From Bdellovibrionales bacterium GWA1_52_35 (GTDB taxonomy: Bacteria; Bdellovibrionota; UBA1018): DNA of 64,000 nucleotides. Where the stretch lies: assembly GCA_001769805.1 (NCBI GenBank), contig MEPO01000022.1:103736-167735 (forward strand), given 5' to 3'. Shown one piece after another: positions 9,041 through 18,283 of the stretch. Positions within the stretch are counted from its first letter, which is position 1. Each line of letters opens with the position of its first letter. Made by a program: the position numbers and the translations under genes. Below the pieces are notes generated by a model. That model worked only from the letters and a program-made list of their open reading frames with translations. It was not told the DNA's origin and did no database searches.

Positions 9041-10795
9041 ATGTTCAATATCAAACTCTGGTCCGTCAAGAAAAAGGTCCTCGCCTTCGCTTTTTCACTC
9101 GCTGTAGGTGGGTTTTCCATACTGGCTTTGACCGCTGGAATTTTGCTCAATACCTCGAAAGTCCAGAAGCAGACAATGAATGCGGTGGAGGTCAATCGCG
9201 GTCTTGCGGCAATTCAGACCCATTTCTTCACCATGTCGAGCGCCCTCTCCAACTATCTGGCCAGCAGTTCCGAAGAGGACTGGAAACAAAAACTGGCGGC
9301 CGATGAAGCGGCTGCGACGGCTATTCTGGAGCTGAAGAAGCTCAACATCACCGACGAGCTGCGCCCCTATATCGAAGAGATTGAAAGATTCGATGACAAA
9401 GATCTGAATCCCATGGACGAAAAGGTCCGAGAGTATTTGAAGGAGCATAGCGCTCATGAGTCGCTGCTCTATTACAAAGAGCACTATGTGCCTCTCACGG
9501 GTAAGCTGCAGCAGATCATCGCAGAAGCCGTCCAGCAGACGGAGAGAGATCTTAAAGATACGAATGGTACTGCGCAGAGAGTCTCTCTCTACGGGGCTCT
9601 GGCCTTGAGTGCAGCAATATTCGGGGGAACGGTCTTCGGGGTCCTGCTCTGTTGGTTCATGGCCTCCTGGCTGGGGAGAACTCTTGGACAGGCGGTGAGC
9701 AGTCTTGAAAAGGAAAGTGCCAAAGCCAAACTGGCCACGGGACAGGTCCATGGAGCATCCCAAGGCCTGGCAAAGGCCACGACGGAGCAAGCCGCGGCAT
9801 TGCAGGAGACGGCAGCCTCGATTGAGGAAATGAGCGCGATGATCGCAAAAAATGCGGAAAACGCCAGCCAGTCTGGCGCGGTTTCCAAGGAAAGTGTCAC
9901 TGTCGCGACCCGCGGAAAGCAGGCTGCAAGCGAAATGATCCAGGCCATTCACGACATCAATGAAAGCAACACGCAGATCATGCAGGCCATCGAGGAGAGT
10001 AACCGGAAGATCACCGAGATCACCGTGGTGATCGCCGAAATCGGGAACAAGACGAAGGTGATCAACGATATCGTTTTTCAGACCAAGCTGCTTTCCTTCA
10101 ATGCATCGGTCGAGGCGGCACGGGCCGGAGAGCATGGCAAGGGCTTTGCGGTCGTCGCCGAGGAAGTGGGCAATCTTGCGCAGATGAGCGGAAACGCGGC
10201 CAAGGAAATTACTCAGATGCTGGATTCCAGTATCAAAAAGGTCGAAGGGATTGTGACGGAGACCCGGACCAAGGTGGAGCGACTGATCAGCGAAGGGAAG
10301 ACCAAGGTCGCAACTGGCACCCGGGTTGCCGAAGGCAGTGGCAAGGTGCTCGATGAAATCATGGAGCAGGTTAGCAAGGTGAACGGAATGGTCGACGAGA
10401 TTTCCACTGCAACCCATGAGCAGGCCACGGGAGTGACGGAAATCACCAAAGCCATGACCCAGCTGGATAGGGTGACCCAGGAGAACTCCATGATTTCGAC
10501 GAAGATCGCTGCAAATGCAACCGATCTGGCCGAGCAGACCAATACTTTGCGCTCAGTTGTGCATCAGCTTGAAGACATGATCTGGGGAGAGGGTGCCAAA
10601 AACGATGGTCCGGTAGGTGGTCGAAAGCCTGCGAAAGCGGCAAAAACAGTCAAGGCAGCACCCGCGAGCAGGGTGGAAAAAGCAGCGAAGCCGGTGCAAA
10701 GTGTCTCCGGTTCACCTGGAAACAATATCCGCACAGCCGTATTGGTCGAAGAGTCGCTTCCGTCCGAAAGTGATCCGCGTTTCAAGGAAATTTAA
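9041..10795 (+). CDS. Methyl-accepting chemotaxis protein
   Basis: 584 residues from ATG 9041, which has AGGGA 11 bases ahead; ATG 9014 would add nine residues but lacks a Shine-Dalgarno sequence. TM1 is about residues 15-37, followed by a helical periplasmic domain of roughly 150 residues of four-helix-bundle type, then TM2 ([20 protein letters not shown]). The cytoplasmic part has the conserved hairpin tip ([20 protein letters not shown] then [16 protein letters not shown]) and flanking coiled coils for methylation. I could not see a clear HAMP domain behind TM2. The tail is basic and Ala-rich with no NWETF-type tether. The ligand is unknown; it is the only receptor in this operon. Confidence 0.92.
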   Translation: MFNIKLWSVKKKVLAFAFSLAVGGFSILALTAGILLNTSKVQKQTMNAVEVNRGLAAIQTHFFTMSSALSNYLASSSEEDWKQKLAADEAAATAILELKKLNITDELRPYIEEIERFDDKDLNPMDEKVREYLKEHSAHESLLYYKEHYVPLTGKLQQIIAEAVQQTERDLKDTNGTAQRVSLYGALALSAAIFGGTVFGVLLCWFMASWLGRTLGQAVSSLEKESAKAKLATGQVHGASQGLAKATTEQAAALQETAASIEEMSAMIAKNAENASQSGAVSKESVTVATRGKQAASEMIQAIHDINESNTQIMQAIEESNRKITEITVVIAEIGNKTKVINDIVFQTKLLSFNASVEAARAGEHGKGFAVVAEEVGNLAQMSGNAAKEITQMLDSSIKKVEGIVTETRTKVERLISEGKTKVATGTRVAEGSGKVLDEIMEQVSKVNGMVDEISTATHEQATGVTEITKAMTQLDRVTQENSMISTKIAANATDLAEQTNTLRSVVHQLEDMIWGEGAKNDGPVGGRKPAKAAKTVKAAPASRVEKAAKPVQSVSGSPGNNIRTAVLVEESLPSESDPRFKEI

Positions 10796-10811
10796 AAAAA
10801 GGCAGAATAGA

Positions 10812-12692
10812 ATGACCGCCTCTCCATTGATTGAAGAAGTCTCGAAGCTTGTGAGTGACATCACGGGGGTGCAGCTGGGGCGGAAGCAGGCGGCCATGGT
10901 TGAATCCCGACTGTCCCGCCGGATGCTGCAGCTCGGTTTCACGGAACCGAAGGCTTATCTCAAATACATTTACGACAATCAAAATTCCGAAGTCACCGCG
11001 CTCGTTTCCTTGCTGACGACGCACCATACGACTTTCTTCAGGGAATTTTCGCATTTTGAATTTTTGGAGCGCACCGGACTTCCGGACCTGATCCGATCGC
11101 TTCGAGCCCGCAAGCAGGATACGTTGCGGATCTGGTCAGCGGCCTGCAGCCGGGGGCATGAAGTATACTCGCTGGCCATGTTTCTGGACTATCATCTCAA
11201 AAAAATGGCGCCAGAGATCAAGTTCGAGATCCTGGGCACTGACGTGGACCCCAAGTCCATCGATATCGCCATGAACGGGGTTTATCGCTGGGACGACATC
11301 AAGAGCGCCCCTGCCATGTATCTGGCCAATCACTGGGTTCGCGGGACGGGAGAGATTGCCGATTTCGTCAAGATCAAGAGCCATTTGCGTTCGCCTGTGA
11401 ATTTCAAAACGGTGAATCTGCTGGATTTGAACGCCACAATGAGTGGAAAAAGTTTCGATGTGATTTTCTGCCGTAATGTTTTCATTTATTTCACGATGGA
11501 ACAGGTCCGTGCAGTGACGTCAAACCTTTTGAAGCACCTCAATCCGGATGGTCTTCTTTTTATCGGGATCTCCGAGACACTGAACGGAACCAGTTTGCCG
11601 ATCTCCTATCTCGCACCTTCCGTCTATTCGCATAAACGCGCAGCGATTCCGGCCCCGGCCCCAGTTCATACCCGGGTACAGCCGTCCGTCAGTTCTCCTA
11701 ACCTGGTGCCAAAGACTGCTCCGGCTTCGAAACCTTTGATCGATTTCAGCAAACCACTCCGGGTTTTCTGTATTGACGATTCTGCCACGATCCTCAGTCT
11801 GCTGAAGAAACTCCTTTCGGCCGAGCACGGGTTTGAGGTTGTGGGAACAGCCGAAAACGGATTAGATGCCACAGAGAAGCTCAAGGTTCTGAACTCGGAT
11901 GTGATTACGCTGGATATTCATATGCCAATTCAGGGGGGTATCGAGTATTTGCGCAAGAACATGGGGCCGAACCATCCGCCGGTCGTGATGGTGAGTTCGG
12001 TATCCCGTGAGGACGTGGAACTCGGTTTGAAGAGCCTGGAATTGGGAGCCGTGGATTACGTGGAGAAGCCTTCTTTGGCGGACCTCGCGAAGCGGGCTGA
12101 TGAAATCCGGATGAAGCTTCGCTGTGCCGCCCTGGCAGGGAAGGGGGTGCAGCGGGGAGTTCTGGAAATTGAAAAATCCTTCCAAAAGAGTCACTATATT
12201 TCCGAACCCGACAAGAAGCTGAGAGTGATTGTTGGCGGGATCGGTGATCGGGAGAAAATCGTGAGCATGGTTGCACGAATGAAAGGCGCCCAGCCTCCGG
12301 CAATCTTCCTGTTCCAGGGGGTCGGCAATATGCTCGAAACTCTGCAGGCGGCGATTAAGGCGGCCACTAATCTGACGGTGAATACGCTGGACTGTGTGGA
12401 TTGTGATCCGAAGATCGGAACTGTCTACGTGGGGGATTTCGCGAAATTTCAGGATTGCAAAGCCAAGCTGCATCAGAAGCAGGTCTCTGTGCTGATTTTC
12501 GGCGATGTGGCCGGGACTTCTGTCGACGCGCTTATGAGCGGCTGGAGCAAATCACATCTGATTGTGGAGGATCTCCAGGTCATTGTTTCGGAGCAGCACA
12601 AGGCACTGATCGCCGCTGCCAAACGGGTCGTTCCCTTTACGAGCTTTCTCTATCATTCTGATGAATATCTGAGCGAAGGGGAAACCAAGTGA
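10812..12692 (+). CDS. CheR methyltransferase - receiver - degenerate CheB fusion
   Basis: 626 residues. Residues 1-280 are a CheR-type receptor methyltransferase with the N-terminal helical part (FFREFSHFEFL), an SAM-binding stretch (LRIWSAACSRGHEVYSLAMF) and FDVIFCRNVFIYF. After a Pro-rich linker, residues 316-440 form a receiver domain with acid pair Asp322-Asp323, phospho-acceptor Asp368 (LDIHMP) and Lys419 (EKPS). From residue 470 the chain resembles a CheB esterase but has lost its catalytic residues: GGIGDREK replaces GSSTGGTE, FQGV replaces VQHI and IFGDVAGTS replaces MTGMGKDG. It is probably a regulatory or dimerisation module (inference). ATG 10812 is chosen because the upstream extension only overlaps the chemoreceptor tail. 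Its stop overlaps the CheB start. Confidence 0.85.
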   Translation: MTASPLIEEVSKLVSDITGVQLGRKQAAMVESRLSRRMLQLGFTEPKAYLKYIYDNQNSEVTALVSLLTTHHTTFFREFSHFEFLERTGLPDLIRSLRARKQDTLRIWSAACSRGHEVYSLAMFLDYHLKKMAPEIKFEILGTDVDPKSIDIAMNGVYRWDDIKSAPAMYLANHWVRGTGEIADFVKIKSHLRSPVNFKTVNLLDLNATMSGKSFDVIFCRNVFIYFTMEQVRAVTSNLLKHLNPDGLLFIGISETLNGTSLPISYLAPSVYSHKRAAIPAPAPVHTRVQPSVSSPNLVPKTAPASKPLIDFSKPLRVFCIDDSATILSLLKKLLSAEHGFEVVGTAENGLDATEKLKVLNSDVITLDIHMPIQGGIEYLRKNMGPNHPPVVMVSSVSREDVELGLKSLELGAVDYVEKPSLADLAKRADEIRMKLRCAALAGKGVQRGVLEIEKSFQKSHYISEPDKKLRVIVGGIGDREKIVSMVARMKGAQPPAIFLFQGVGNMLETLQAAIKAATNLTVNTLDCVDCDPKIGTVYVGDFAKFQDCKAKLHQKQVSVLIFGDVAGTSVDALMSGWSKSHLIVEDLQVIVSEQHKALIAAAKRVVPFTSFLYHSDEYLSEGETK

Positions 12693-14137
12693 GCACAGGT
12701 AAGGTGATCAAGCTGACCTCGCTCTCCGGGGTTGTTTGCGATGAACCGAGCGTGGTGCAGGTACTGCTTGCCAAAGGGGTCGCCCTTTGTGGCTGGTCTG
12801 CCGCAGCGGGGACGGGCGGGGCCCTGCAATTGCCGGAATCCATCGAAAATAGTGGGATGATGAAGCTCGTTCGTGACTGGCTGCTTAAAATGAGTGCTGC
12901 AGCGGGGCCGGGCAATGGGCTTGAATTCAAGCTGATCTGTGTTGGTTGCGATCTGGAAAAGGCGCGGTCGGTTTGCCAGCTTTTGCAAATCAAGCTCGTC
13001 GGAGAGTTGTCAGAAAAACTCCCGGTGGAAGCTTACTTTTACACCGACATTGGAAGACTGCGGGTCGCTGAGATTGAGAACTCTTCAAAGCCAGTGCCGG
13101 ACTCTTCAAGTAAAAAAAAGCGTGTACTGGTCGTCGATGATTCCAAAACGATCCGTCAGCTCCTGACCCGGATTCTGAATTCAGATCCGCAGCTGGAAGT
13201 CGTCGGCGCTGCCGAGCTGCCATCACAAGCCAAGCGCCTGATTGCGGAGCTGCGTCCCGATGTGATCACGCTGGATATCAATATGCCGGAAATGGACGGC
13301 GTGACGCTTCTGAAACAATACATCACCGATTATCCGATTCCCACGGTCATGATCAGCGCGATCAGCATGGAAGAGGGAAACCTGGTTTTGCAAGCCATGG
13401 AGTACGGCGCCGTCGATTACATTCAAAAGCCATCTTTCGAAGAAATCGATCGCATGGCGCCGCTCATTATTGAGAAAGTCAAAATCGCCGCGTCCGTCCG
13501 TGTGCGACTGAAACAAGCCAGCTCTCACGTGAAGTCTCCCGCTATTTCGGGCAAGCTGAATCAGAAGGTGATTGTTGCCATTGGCTCCTCCACCGGAGGG
13601 ACCGAAGCGCTGCGCGTGTTTTTTACAAAATTGCCTGCCGGTATTCCGCCGATGATTGTGGTGCAGCATATACCTCCGGTTTTCTCGAAGGCTTTTGCCA
13701 ATCGCCTGGCCGAACTTTGCGCTTTTGAGGTGAAGGAAGCCGAAGACGGCGATCTGGTCCAGCCCGATCGGGTACTGATCGCTCCAGGGGGAATGCAGCT
13801 CAAGCTTGTGACCTGTTCCTCGGGATATAAAGTCAGTGTTTTTGATGGAGCCGCTGTCAACAGGCACAAACCGTCAGTGGATGTGCTCTTTGATTCTGTT
13901 TCTGAATTGATCGGGAAAAATGCCATTGGAATCATCATGACCGGAATGGGTAAGGACGGGGCAGCTGGGCTTTTGAAAATGCGGAAAGCCGGGGCGCGAA
14001 CCATCGCGCAGGACGAGCATTCCTGCGTGGTTTTTGGCATGCCTAAAGAGGCCATCAAGCTCGGTGCAGCTGAAGTGATTGAGCCCCTTGAGGAAATTTC
14101 GACGGTTTTAACCAAATGGCTTGCGACGGAGAAGTAG
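12689..14137 (+). CDS. cheB: CheB methylesterase with receiver domain and degenerate CheD-like N-terminus
   Basis: 482 residues starting with GTG that overlaps the previous TGA. The receiver domain starts near residue 145 (VLVVDDSKTIRQLL) with phospho-acceptor Asp196 (LDINMPEMDG). The C-terminal methylesterase/deamidase domain is intact: Ser301 in GSSTGG, His327 in VQHIPP and Asp423 in TGMGKDG. It removes methyl groups from chemoreceptors in answer to CheA phosphorylation. The first 135 residues look like a decayed CheD deamidase: GGALQLPES sits where CheD has GGxxHxxLP, but the His and the catalytic Cys context are missing, and the end FYTDIGRLRVAEIE matches the CheD C-terminus. The CheD relation is weaker than the rest. 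Confidence 0.88.
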   Translation: MSTGKVIKLTSLSGVVCDEPSVVQVLLAKGVALCGWSAAAGTGGALQLPESIENSGMMKLVRDWLLKMSAAAGPGNGLEFKLICVGCDLEKARSVCQLLQIKLVGELSEKLPVEAYFYTDIGRLRVAEIENSSKPVPDSSSKKKRVLVVDDSKTIRQLLTRILNSDPQLEVVGAAELPSQAKRLIAELRPDVITLDINMPEMDGVTLLKQYITDYPIPTVMISAISMEEGNLVLQAMEYGAVDYIQKPSFEEIDRMAPLIIEKVKIAASVRVRLKQASSHVKSPAISGKLNQKVIVAIGSSTGGTEALRVFFTKLPAGIPPMIVVQHIPPVFSKAFANRLAELCAFEVKEAEDGDLVQPDRVLIAPGGMQLKLVTCSSGYKVSVFDGAAVNRHKPSVDVLFDSVSELIGKNAIGIIMTGMGKDGAAGLLKMRKAGARTIAQDEHSCVVFGMPKEAIKLGAAEVIEPLEEISTVLTKWLATEK

Positions 14138-14200
14138 GTTCGTCAAAAATTCAATGTATTGCCGGTTTCTTCCGACACGTCTTGCGGGGGATTCCTACTC

Positions 14201-15085
14201 ATGAAAACTCGTGCGTTTTCCTGGACCATGTCGCTTTTGGCGTTGGCTGGGGCTTTGGTGCTGAGCGCCTGGAGAAGTGATTACTACTATGAACGTCCTG
14301 TGCCGTCTTCCCGCCAGCTTGCTTCAGCTGCTGCGAAGCAGACGCTTCCCCCGCATACTGAAATATTCAAATTCACTTTGCTGCATGGCAGTGACTTCAT
14401 AGCCAACCCCCAGCTCTGCAAAACGTGTCATGGAGCGGATCTCAAAGGTGGAGTATTCAAAAGCTCGTGTATGAAGTGCCATTCAGTACTCAAGGAATTT
14501 CCACACTTCTCGGGTGACATCACCAAAACTCATGGTGCCGCTTACTTGAAGGATTCCGCGGGCTGCAAGTCCTGTCATGGCAGCGAGCTTCAGGGGAGTG
14601 GTGGCGCGATTGGCTGCAATAATTGTCACAATTACCCGCATTCGGGACGCTGGAGTCTGCCTGCCGAGCATGGGCAGGCTTTCATCAAGCTTTATCATGA
14701 TGGGCAGACGCAGGATTGCCTGAAGTGCCACGGTAATGAGAGTGAGTTCAAGAAAAAATATCCCGGGAAATTCATGGCCTGCGACCAGTGCCATCTGGAA
14801 ATGCCACACCCGGAGGCAACACCCGGGACGTGGGCGCGCGGGGGACATAAAGCGGCGGCCCGGTCCTACAACGGGAAATGTGGCGTCTGCCATGACAAGT
14901 ACCAGGGCAATCTTCCGCGGTTTAAGAGCTGCCGGGTCTGTCACGGCGCTTCATCTGGCGGTGCAAAGCGCTGGGAGCCGATCGCCAAGTACGAAAACAT
15001 ACAGAATCGTTCTTACGCTTCGGATGAGCGCAAGGTGCAGCGTGTAGTGGTTGAACCGATTCGAATTTTCTGGGGAGCGGAGTGA
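14201..15085 (+). CDS. Octahaem c-type cytochrome
   Basis: 294 residues with an N-terminal hydrophobic segment (about residues 8-26) that acts as signal peptide or membrane anchor, then eight CxxCH haem-binding motifs (CKTCH, CMKCH, CKSCH, CNNCH, CLKCH, CDQCH, CGVCH, CRVCH). Recurrent HG.A(F/Y) and PHP/FPH motifs supply distal His ligands. The architecture is the same as the end of the neighbouring 30-haem protein, including the paired CLKCH...KFMACDQCH segment. ATG 14201 has GCGGGGG about ten bases upstream. It lies 63 bases after cheB with no terminator between, and 4 bases before the next gene. A periplasmic electron carrier is the likely role. Confidence 0.88.
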   Translation: MKTRAFSWTMSLLALAGALVLSAWRSDYYYERPVPSSRQLASAAAKQTLPPHTEIFKFTLLHGSDFIANPQLCKTCHGADLKGGVFKSSCMKCHSVLKEFPHFSGDITKTHGAAYLKDSAGCKSCHGSELQGSGGAIGCNNCHNYPHSGRWSLPAEHGQAFIKLYHDGQTQDCLKCHGNESEFKKKYPGKFMACDQCHLEMPHPEATPGTWARGGHKAAARSYNGKCGVCHDKYQGNLPRFKSCRVCHGASSGGAKRWEPIAKYENIQNRSYASDERKVQRVVVEPIRIFWGAE

Positions 15086-15089
15086 ACGT

Positions 15090-17531
15090 ATGAAAAATCA
15101 AGTACGATTACTTCTGATCATTCTCTCGTTGGTTTCGCTGATTTCAACCTTCTCGGCCTGCCAGAAAATGCAGAGCGACAGTGACGGAGAGCAGGACGAA
15201 ACAGTCCTTTTTGACAAGGACAACCCCAGGCCACAAAAAGCCGGAAAGCCGAATCTCAAGCATACCGAGGAATTCAAAAAGTCCAAGGTGCACGGCACGG
15301 CTTTTCTTGCTGGTCCGAATTCCTGTTTTCCCTGTCATAATAAAGAACAGCCCACTTCGACCATCGGGAGCAAGACCTATCGCAACTGCATGTCCTGCCA
15401 TGAGGGATTCCCACACAAACCGGAATTCCTGCAAGGTCACGCGACCGCCTATCTCACGACAGGGTCAAAATGCCTGGACTGTCATAAAAAATCGGTGGGC
15501 AGCCCGGCCGCTGAAGGGCCGATTCCCAGCTGTGCCAAATGTCATCCGGGCTATCCGCATGAACCCGGCTATATGGACCCCGGTGAACATGGGGCGGCGT
15601 TCTTGAAGGGAACTACCATCAGCTGTTCCACCTGTCACAAACCCGAACCGCATACGGTTGGCAATACCGAAGTTCCGTCGTGCAATACCTGTCATGAAAT
15701 GATTCCTCACGTCTCCGGCTTTGATCGCGGTGCGATGCATGGTGCCGCCTTTTTCCAGAACTCCGGGTGTCTGAATTGTCATTCCGCCTCGGGTTCAGCA
15801 ACAGGCGCCACTGGAACGATTCCCTCCTGTGCCTCCTGTCATGAAGGCTTCCCGCATCCGCCAGGTTTTGGTCAGCCCGCTACGCATGGGGTGGCTTTCC
15901 TGAATGCGCCGAATGCCTGTGCCACTTGTCACAGTCAGGCTCATGTCGTGGGTGGAAAAGAAGTCCAGACCTGCAATACCTGCCATTCGGGCATGCCGCA
16001 TCCGGAGAATTTTGTTGCCGGAGCCGTGCATGGAATTTCTTACAAGCAGGATCCCGGCAGCTGTGTGAATTGTCATCGCGATCACTCAGGTGATCCGCTT
16101 CAGGGCCGGATTCCGCTCTGTTCGGCTTGTCATGTTTCGTTTCCGCATATCGCGAACTTCGACGATCCTGCAGTACACGGACTGGCCTATTTCAAAGGCT
16201 CCGGCAGCTGCAAGGCCTGCCACGAGAGTTCGGTGGCCAACCCACCCGGAAGTTTCGTGACACCGGCCTGTACTTCCTGTCACCAGGACTTCCCGCACCG
16301 GGCGGGGTTTGATGATCCCGGTCTTCATGCTGAGTCCTACTTCCGGGATTCCGCCGCTTGCGTGAAGTGCCACACGGAGGCGCCGCCAACCGAAGCGCGC
16401 CCTGTGCCCAATTGCTCGCTCTGTCACACGGGCTTGCCGCATAAGGAATTCGATTCACCCGAGATTCACGGTGGCGCATATTTAAAGGACTCGAAGTCCT
16501 GTGCCTCCTGCCATGATTCGGGCTTCAGCACTCCCGCCGGTTCGGCACCGAGCTGCGGGGACTGTCACCAGAAGCTGCCCCATGCAGGTGATTTCGGTGC
16601 CGGAAAGATTCATGGCCCGGCCTACGCCAAAGATCCTTCGGCCTGCAACGGCTGTCATGAGGGCCAACCCGCAACGAGCAGTATTCCGACCTGTTCGACC
16701 TGTCATGAGGGATTCCCGCACCAAGCCGGATTCAGCAAACCCGAAGAGCATGGCAATGCTTTTTTGAGAAATCAGAAAGACTGTCTCAATTGCCACGGCT
16801 CGGATCTGAACGGGCAGGGGAACGCGATTTCGTGCAAGAGCTGTCACGAAAGAAAGCATACCGACGAATTTGTTTCAACCGGACTTCACGGTGAAAAGTT
16901 CCTGGAAAACAGCACTCAGTGCATGAGCTGTCATGACACTACCTTGGCTGAACGCCCCCAGACGGGCAAACGCAGTTGCACGATCTGCCACGCCTCCTAT
17001 CCGCATGCGTCGGGATTTGATTCGCCCGCAGTCCACGGAAGTGCCTATTTCAAGAATGCTTCGGACTGTGCCACCTGTCACGGCAAGGATTTCAAAGGGA
17101 AGGGAAATGCGCCCGGTTGTCTGGACTGCCATACTTTTCCGCACCCCGAGCAGTGGGGGCTTGGTAAAAGCCATGGAACTGCATTTGTGAATGAGAAAAA
17201 ACCGAACAACCCGTCCTGGCATGAACCGCTGTCGAGCTGCCGGAATTGTCATTACAAGAGTGCCGGGATGAAAGAGCGCCATCCGGAGCGTTTCATTGCC
17301 TGTGACAGCTGTCATTTCTTCCACCAAGAGGATTCGTACAAGGCGGAGGTGCCCAAAGGAATGAACCCGCATAAATACTTCAGCCGCCAGCCGGCAAGTT
17401 CCTGTACGGTTTGCCATGAAAATTTCGTCGCGCTTATGCCTAACTTCAAGGAAAATGGCTGCGCGGATTGCCACAAAGCGAAAAGTATTTCGATCAAGTT
17501 CCGCAATGCTGACGTGGAGCTGGTACCTTAG
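15090..17531 (+). CDS. 30-haem c-type cytochrome lipoprotein
   Basis: 813 residues. The signal peptide ends in a lipobox (STFSAC, Cys24), so the protein is lipid-anchored. I counted 30 CxxCH motifs, from CFPCH near residue 80 to CADCH near the end. The chain is built from repeats of about 50-55 residues, each with two haem motifs, in the form HG.A(Y/F)....C..CH.......C..CH.(G/D)(F/Y)PH, with the PH and HG histidines as likely axial ligands. The last quarter departs from the repeat and resembles the octahaem neighbour. This looks like a nanowire-type conductor or an outer-surface terminal cytochrome (inference). Its stop overlaps that of the convergent NapC-like gene. Confidence 0.9.
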   Translation: MKNQVRLLLIILSLVSLISTFSACQKMQSDSDGEQDETVLFDKDNPRPQKAGKPNLKHTEEFKKSKVHGTAFLAGPNSCFPCHNKEQPTSTIGSKTYRNCMSCHEGFPHKPEFLQGHATAYLTTGSKCLDCHKKSVGSPAAEGPIPSCAKCHPGYPHEPGYMDPGEHGAAFLKGTTISCSTCHKPEPHTVGNTEVPSCNTCHEMIPHVSGFDRGAMHGAAFFQNSGCLNCHSASGSATGATGTIPSCASCHEGFPHPPGFGQPATHGVAFLNAPNACATCHSQAHVVGGKEVQTCNTCHSGMPHPENFVAGAVHGISYKQDPGSCVNCHRDHSGDPLQGRIPLCSACHVSFPHIANFDDPAVHGLAYFKGSGSCKACHESSVANPPGSFVTPACTSCHQDFPHRAGFDDPGLHAESYFRDSAACVKCHTEAPPTEARPVPNCSLCHTGLPHKEFDSPEIHGGAYLKDSKSCASCHDSGFSTPAGSAPSCGDCHQKLPHAGDFGAGKIHGPAYAKDPSACNGCHEGQPATSSIPTCSTCHEGFPHQAGFSKPEEHGNAFLRNQKDCLNCHGSDLNGQGNAISCKSCHERKHTDEFVSTGLHGEKFLENSTQCMSCHDTTLAERPQTGKRSCTICHASYPHASGFDSPAVHGSAYFKNASDCATCHGKDFKGKGNAPGCLDCHTFPHPEQWGLGKSHGTAFVNEKKPNNPSWHEPLSSCRNCHYKSAGMKERHPERFIACDSCHFFHQEDSYKAEVPKGMNPHKYFSRQPASSCTVCHENFVALMPNFKENGCADCHKAKSISIKFRNADVELVP

Positions 17532-18283
17532 GGTTTCTTTTCAGATTCCGGGAGAGTCGCGCTGACCGGTGTCAGGAAATCCTGGAAGTGACAGGTCCGG
17601 CAGCCGAGCTTCTTGACGAGTTCCGTGCGATGAGTATTGGCGTGACAGCGCACGCAGGAGCGATCCGCCACCGAGAAATCATGAGCCCGATTTGCCGGTC
17701 CACCATGGCAATCCATGCACATCACCGAACGTTTGGTTGAAGTCTTCTGTTCAACCCGCGCAGATTCCTCGAAAGTGCCGTAAGCCTTTTCTTTTCCGAG
17801 AGGGAAAGCCCTGGGCAGAGGCATGCGAGTCTCCATCCGCAGATGCAGCTCGTGGAGGTAGAGTTGATCGACTTTCGGTAATTTAGAAATATCTTTCTTG
17901 GTCATCGGGCCCGCAACGGTCGCGGTCTGCTCAGGCTCAGTCAGATGGCAGGCTCCGCAGATATCGACCGGAACATGCGGAATATGGTGCAGGTCCATCG
18001 GAAACTTGGGTTGCTTGGTGATCAGGACAATCGCTTCTTTGGCATAGTCGATCAACGGCTGATGATGGCAGTCATGGCAGGTGGTCAACTCGCCATGAAT
18101 GCTCGTCTTCCAGCCGATCGAGGCGTAGTCGTGAACATGGCAGGAAGTGCAGAATTTATCGTCCTTCCAGACATAGGAGTAAAGCATGTACCCCGGAATG
18201 CTTCCCACAAGTGCGCCGAAAAGGAAGTAGGGGCCGAGCAGGATGAGGAACGGCCAGAGGATGAAAAAAATCCGCTTTACCAT
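17528..18283 (-). CDS. NapC/NirT-like membrane-anchored hexahaem cytochrome
   Basis: 251 residues with one N-terminal transmembrane helix (about 5-35, IFFILWPFLILLGPYFLFGA) followed by a periplasmic part with six CxxCH motifs (CTSCH, CHDCH, CGACH, CMDCH, CVRCH, CRTCH). Members of the NapC/NrfH/CymA type oxidise quinol at the inner membrane and pass electrons to periplasmic cytochromes. CTSCH closely after the helix is typical; family members have four or five haems, so six is an expansion. It is the last gene of the minus-strand cytochrome operon and overlaps the 49-residue gene by 7 bases. Likely electron entry point of the system. Confidence 0.85.
   Translation of the reverse strand: MVKRIFFILWPFLILLGPYFLFGALVGSIPGYMLYSYVWKDDKFCTSCHVHDYASIGWKTSIHGELTTCHDCHHQPLIDYAKEAIVLITKQPKFPMDLHHIPHVPVDICGACHLTEPEQTATVAGPMTKKDISKLPKVDQLYLHELHLRMETRMPLPRAFPLGKEKAYGTFEESARVEQKTSTKRSVMCMDCHGGPANRAHDFSVADRSCVRCHANTHRTELVKKLGCRTCHFQDFLTPVSATLPESEKKP

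Noticed and set aside
9095-10417. 440-residue reading frame antisense to the chemoreceptor gene
   Set aside because: It lies opposite a clear chemoreceptor gene and shows no domain; long antisense frames are expected in GC-rich coding sequence.
11862-12473. 203-residue frame antisense to the CheR fusion
   Set aside because: Shadow of the receiver and degenerate CheB region; low-complexity His/Arg/Leu composition and no start signal.
13223-13867. 214-residue frame antisense to cheB
   Set aside because: Shadow of an intact enzyme domain; no recognisable protein.
14138-14200. c-di-GMP (GEMM) riboswitch before the cytochrome genes, as in Geobacter
   Set aside because: The space is too short and lacks the conserved core sequence.
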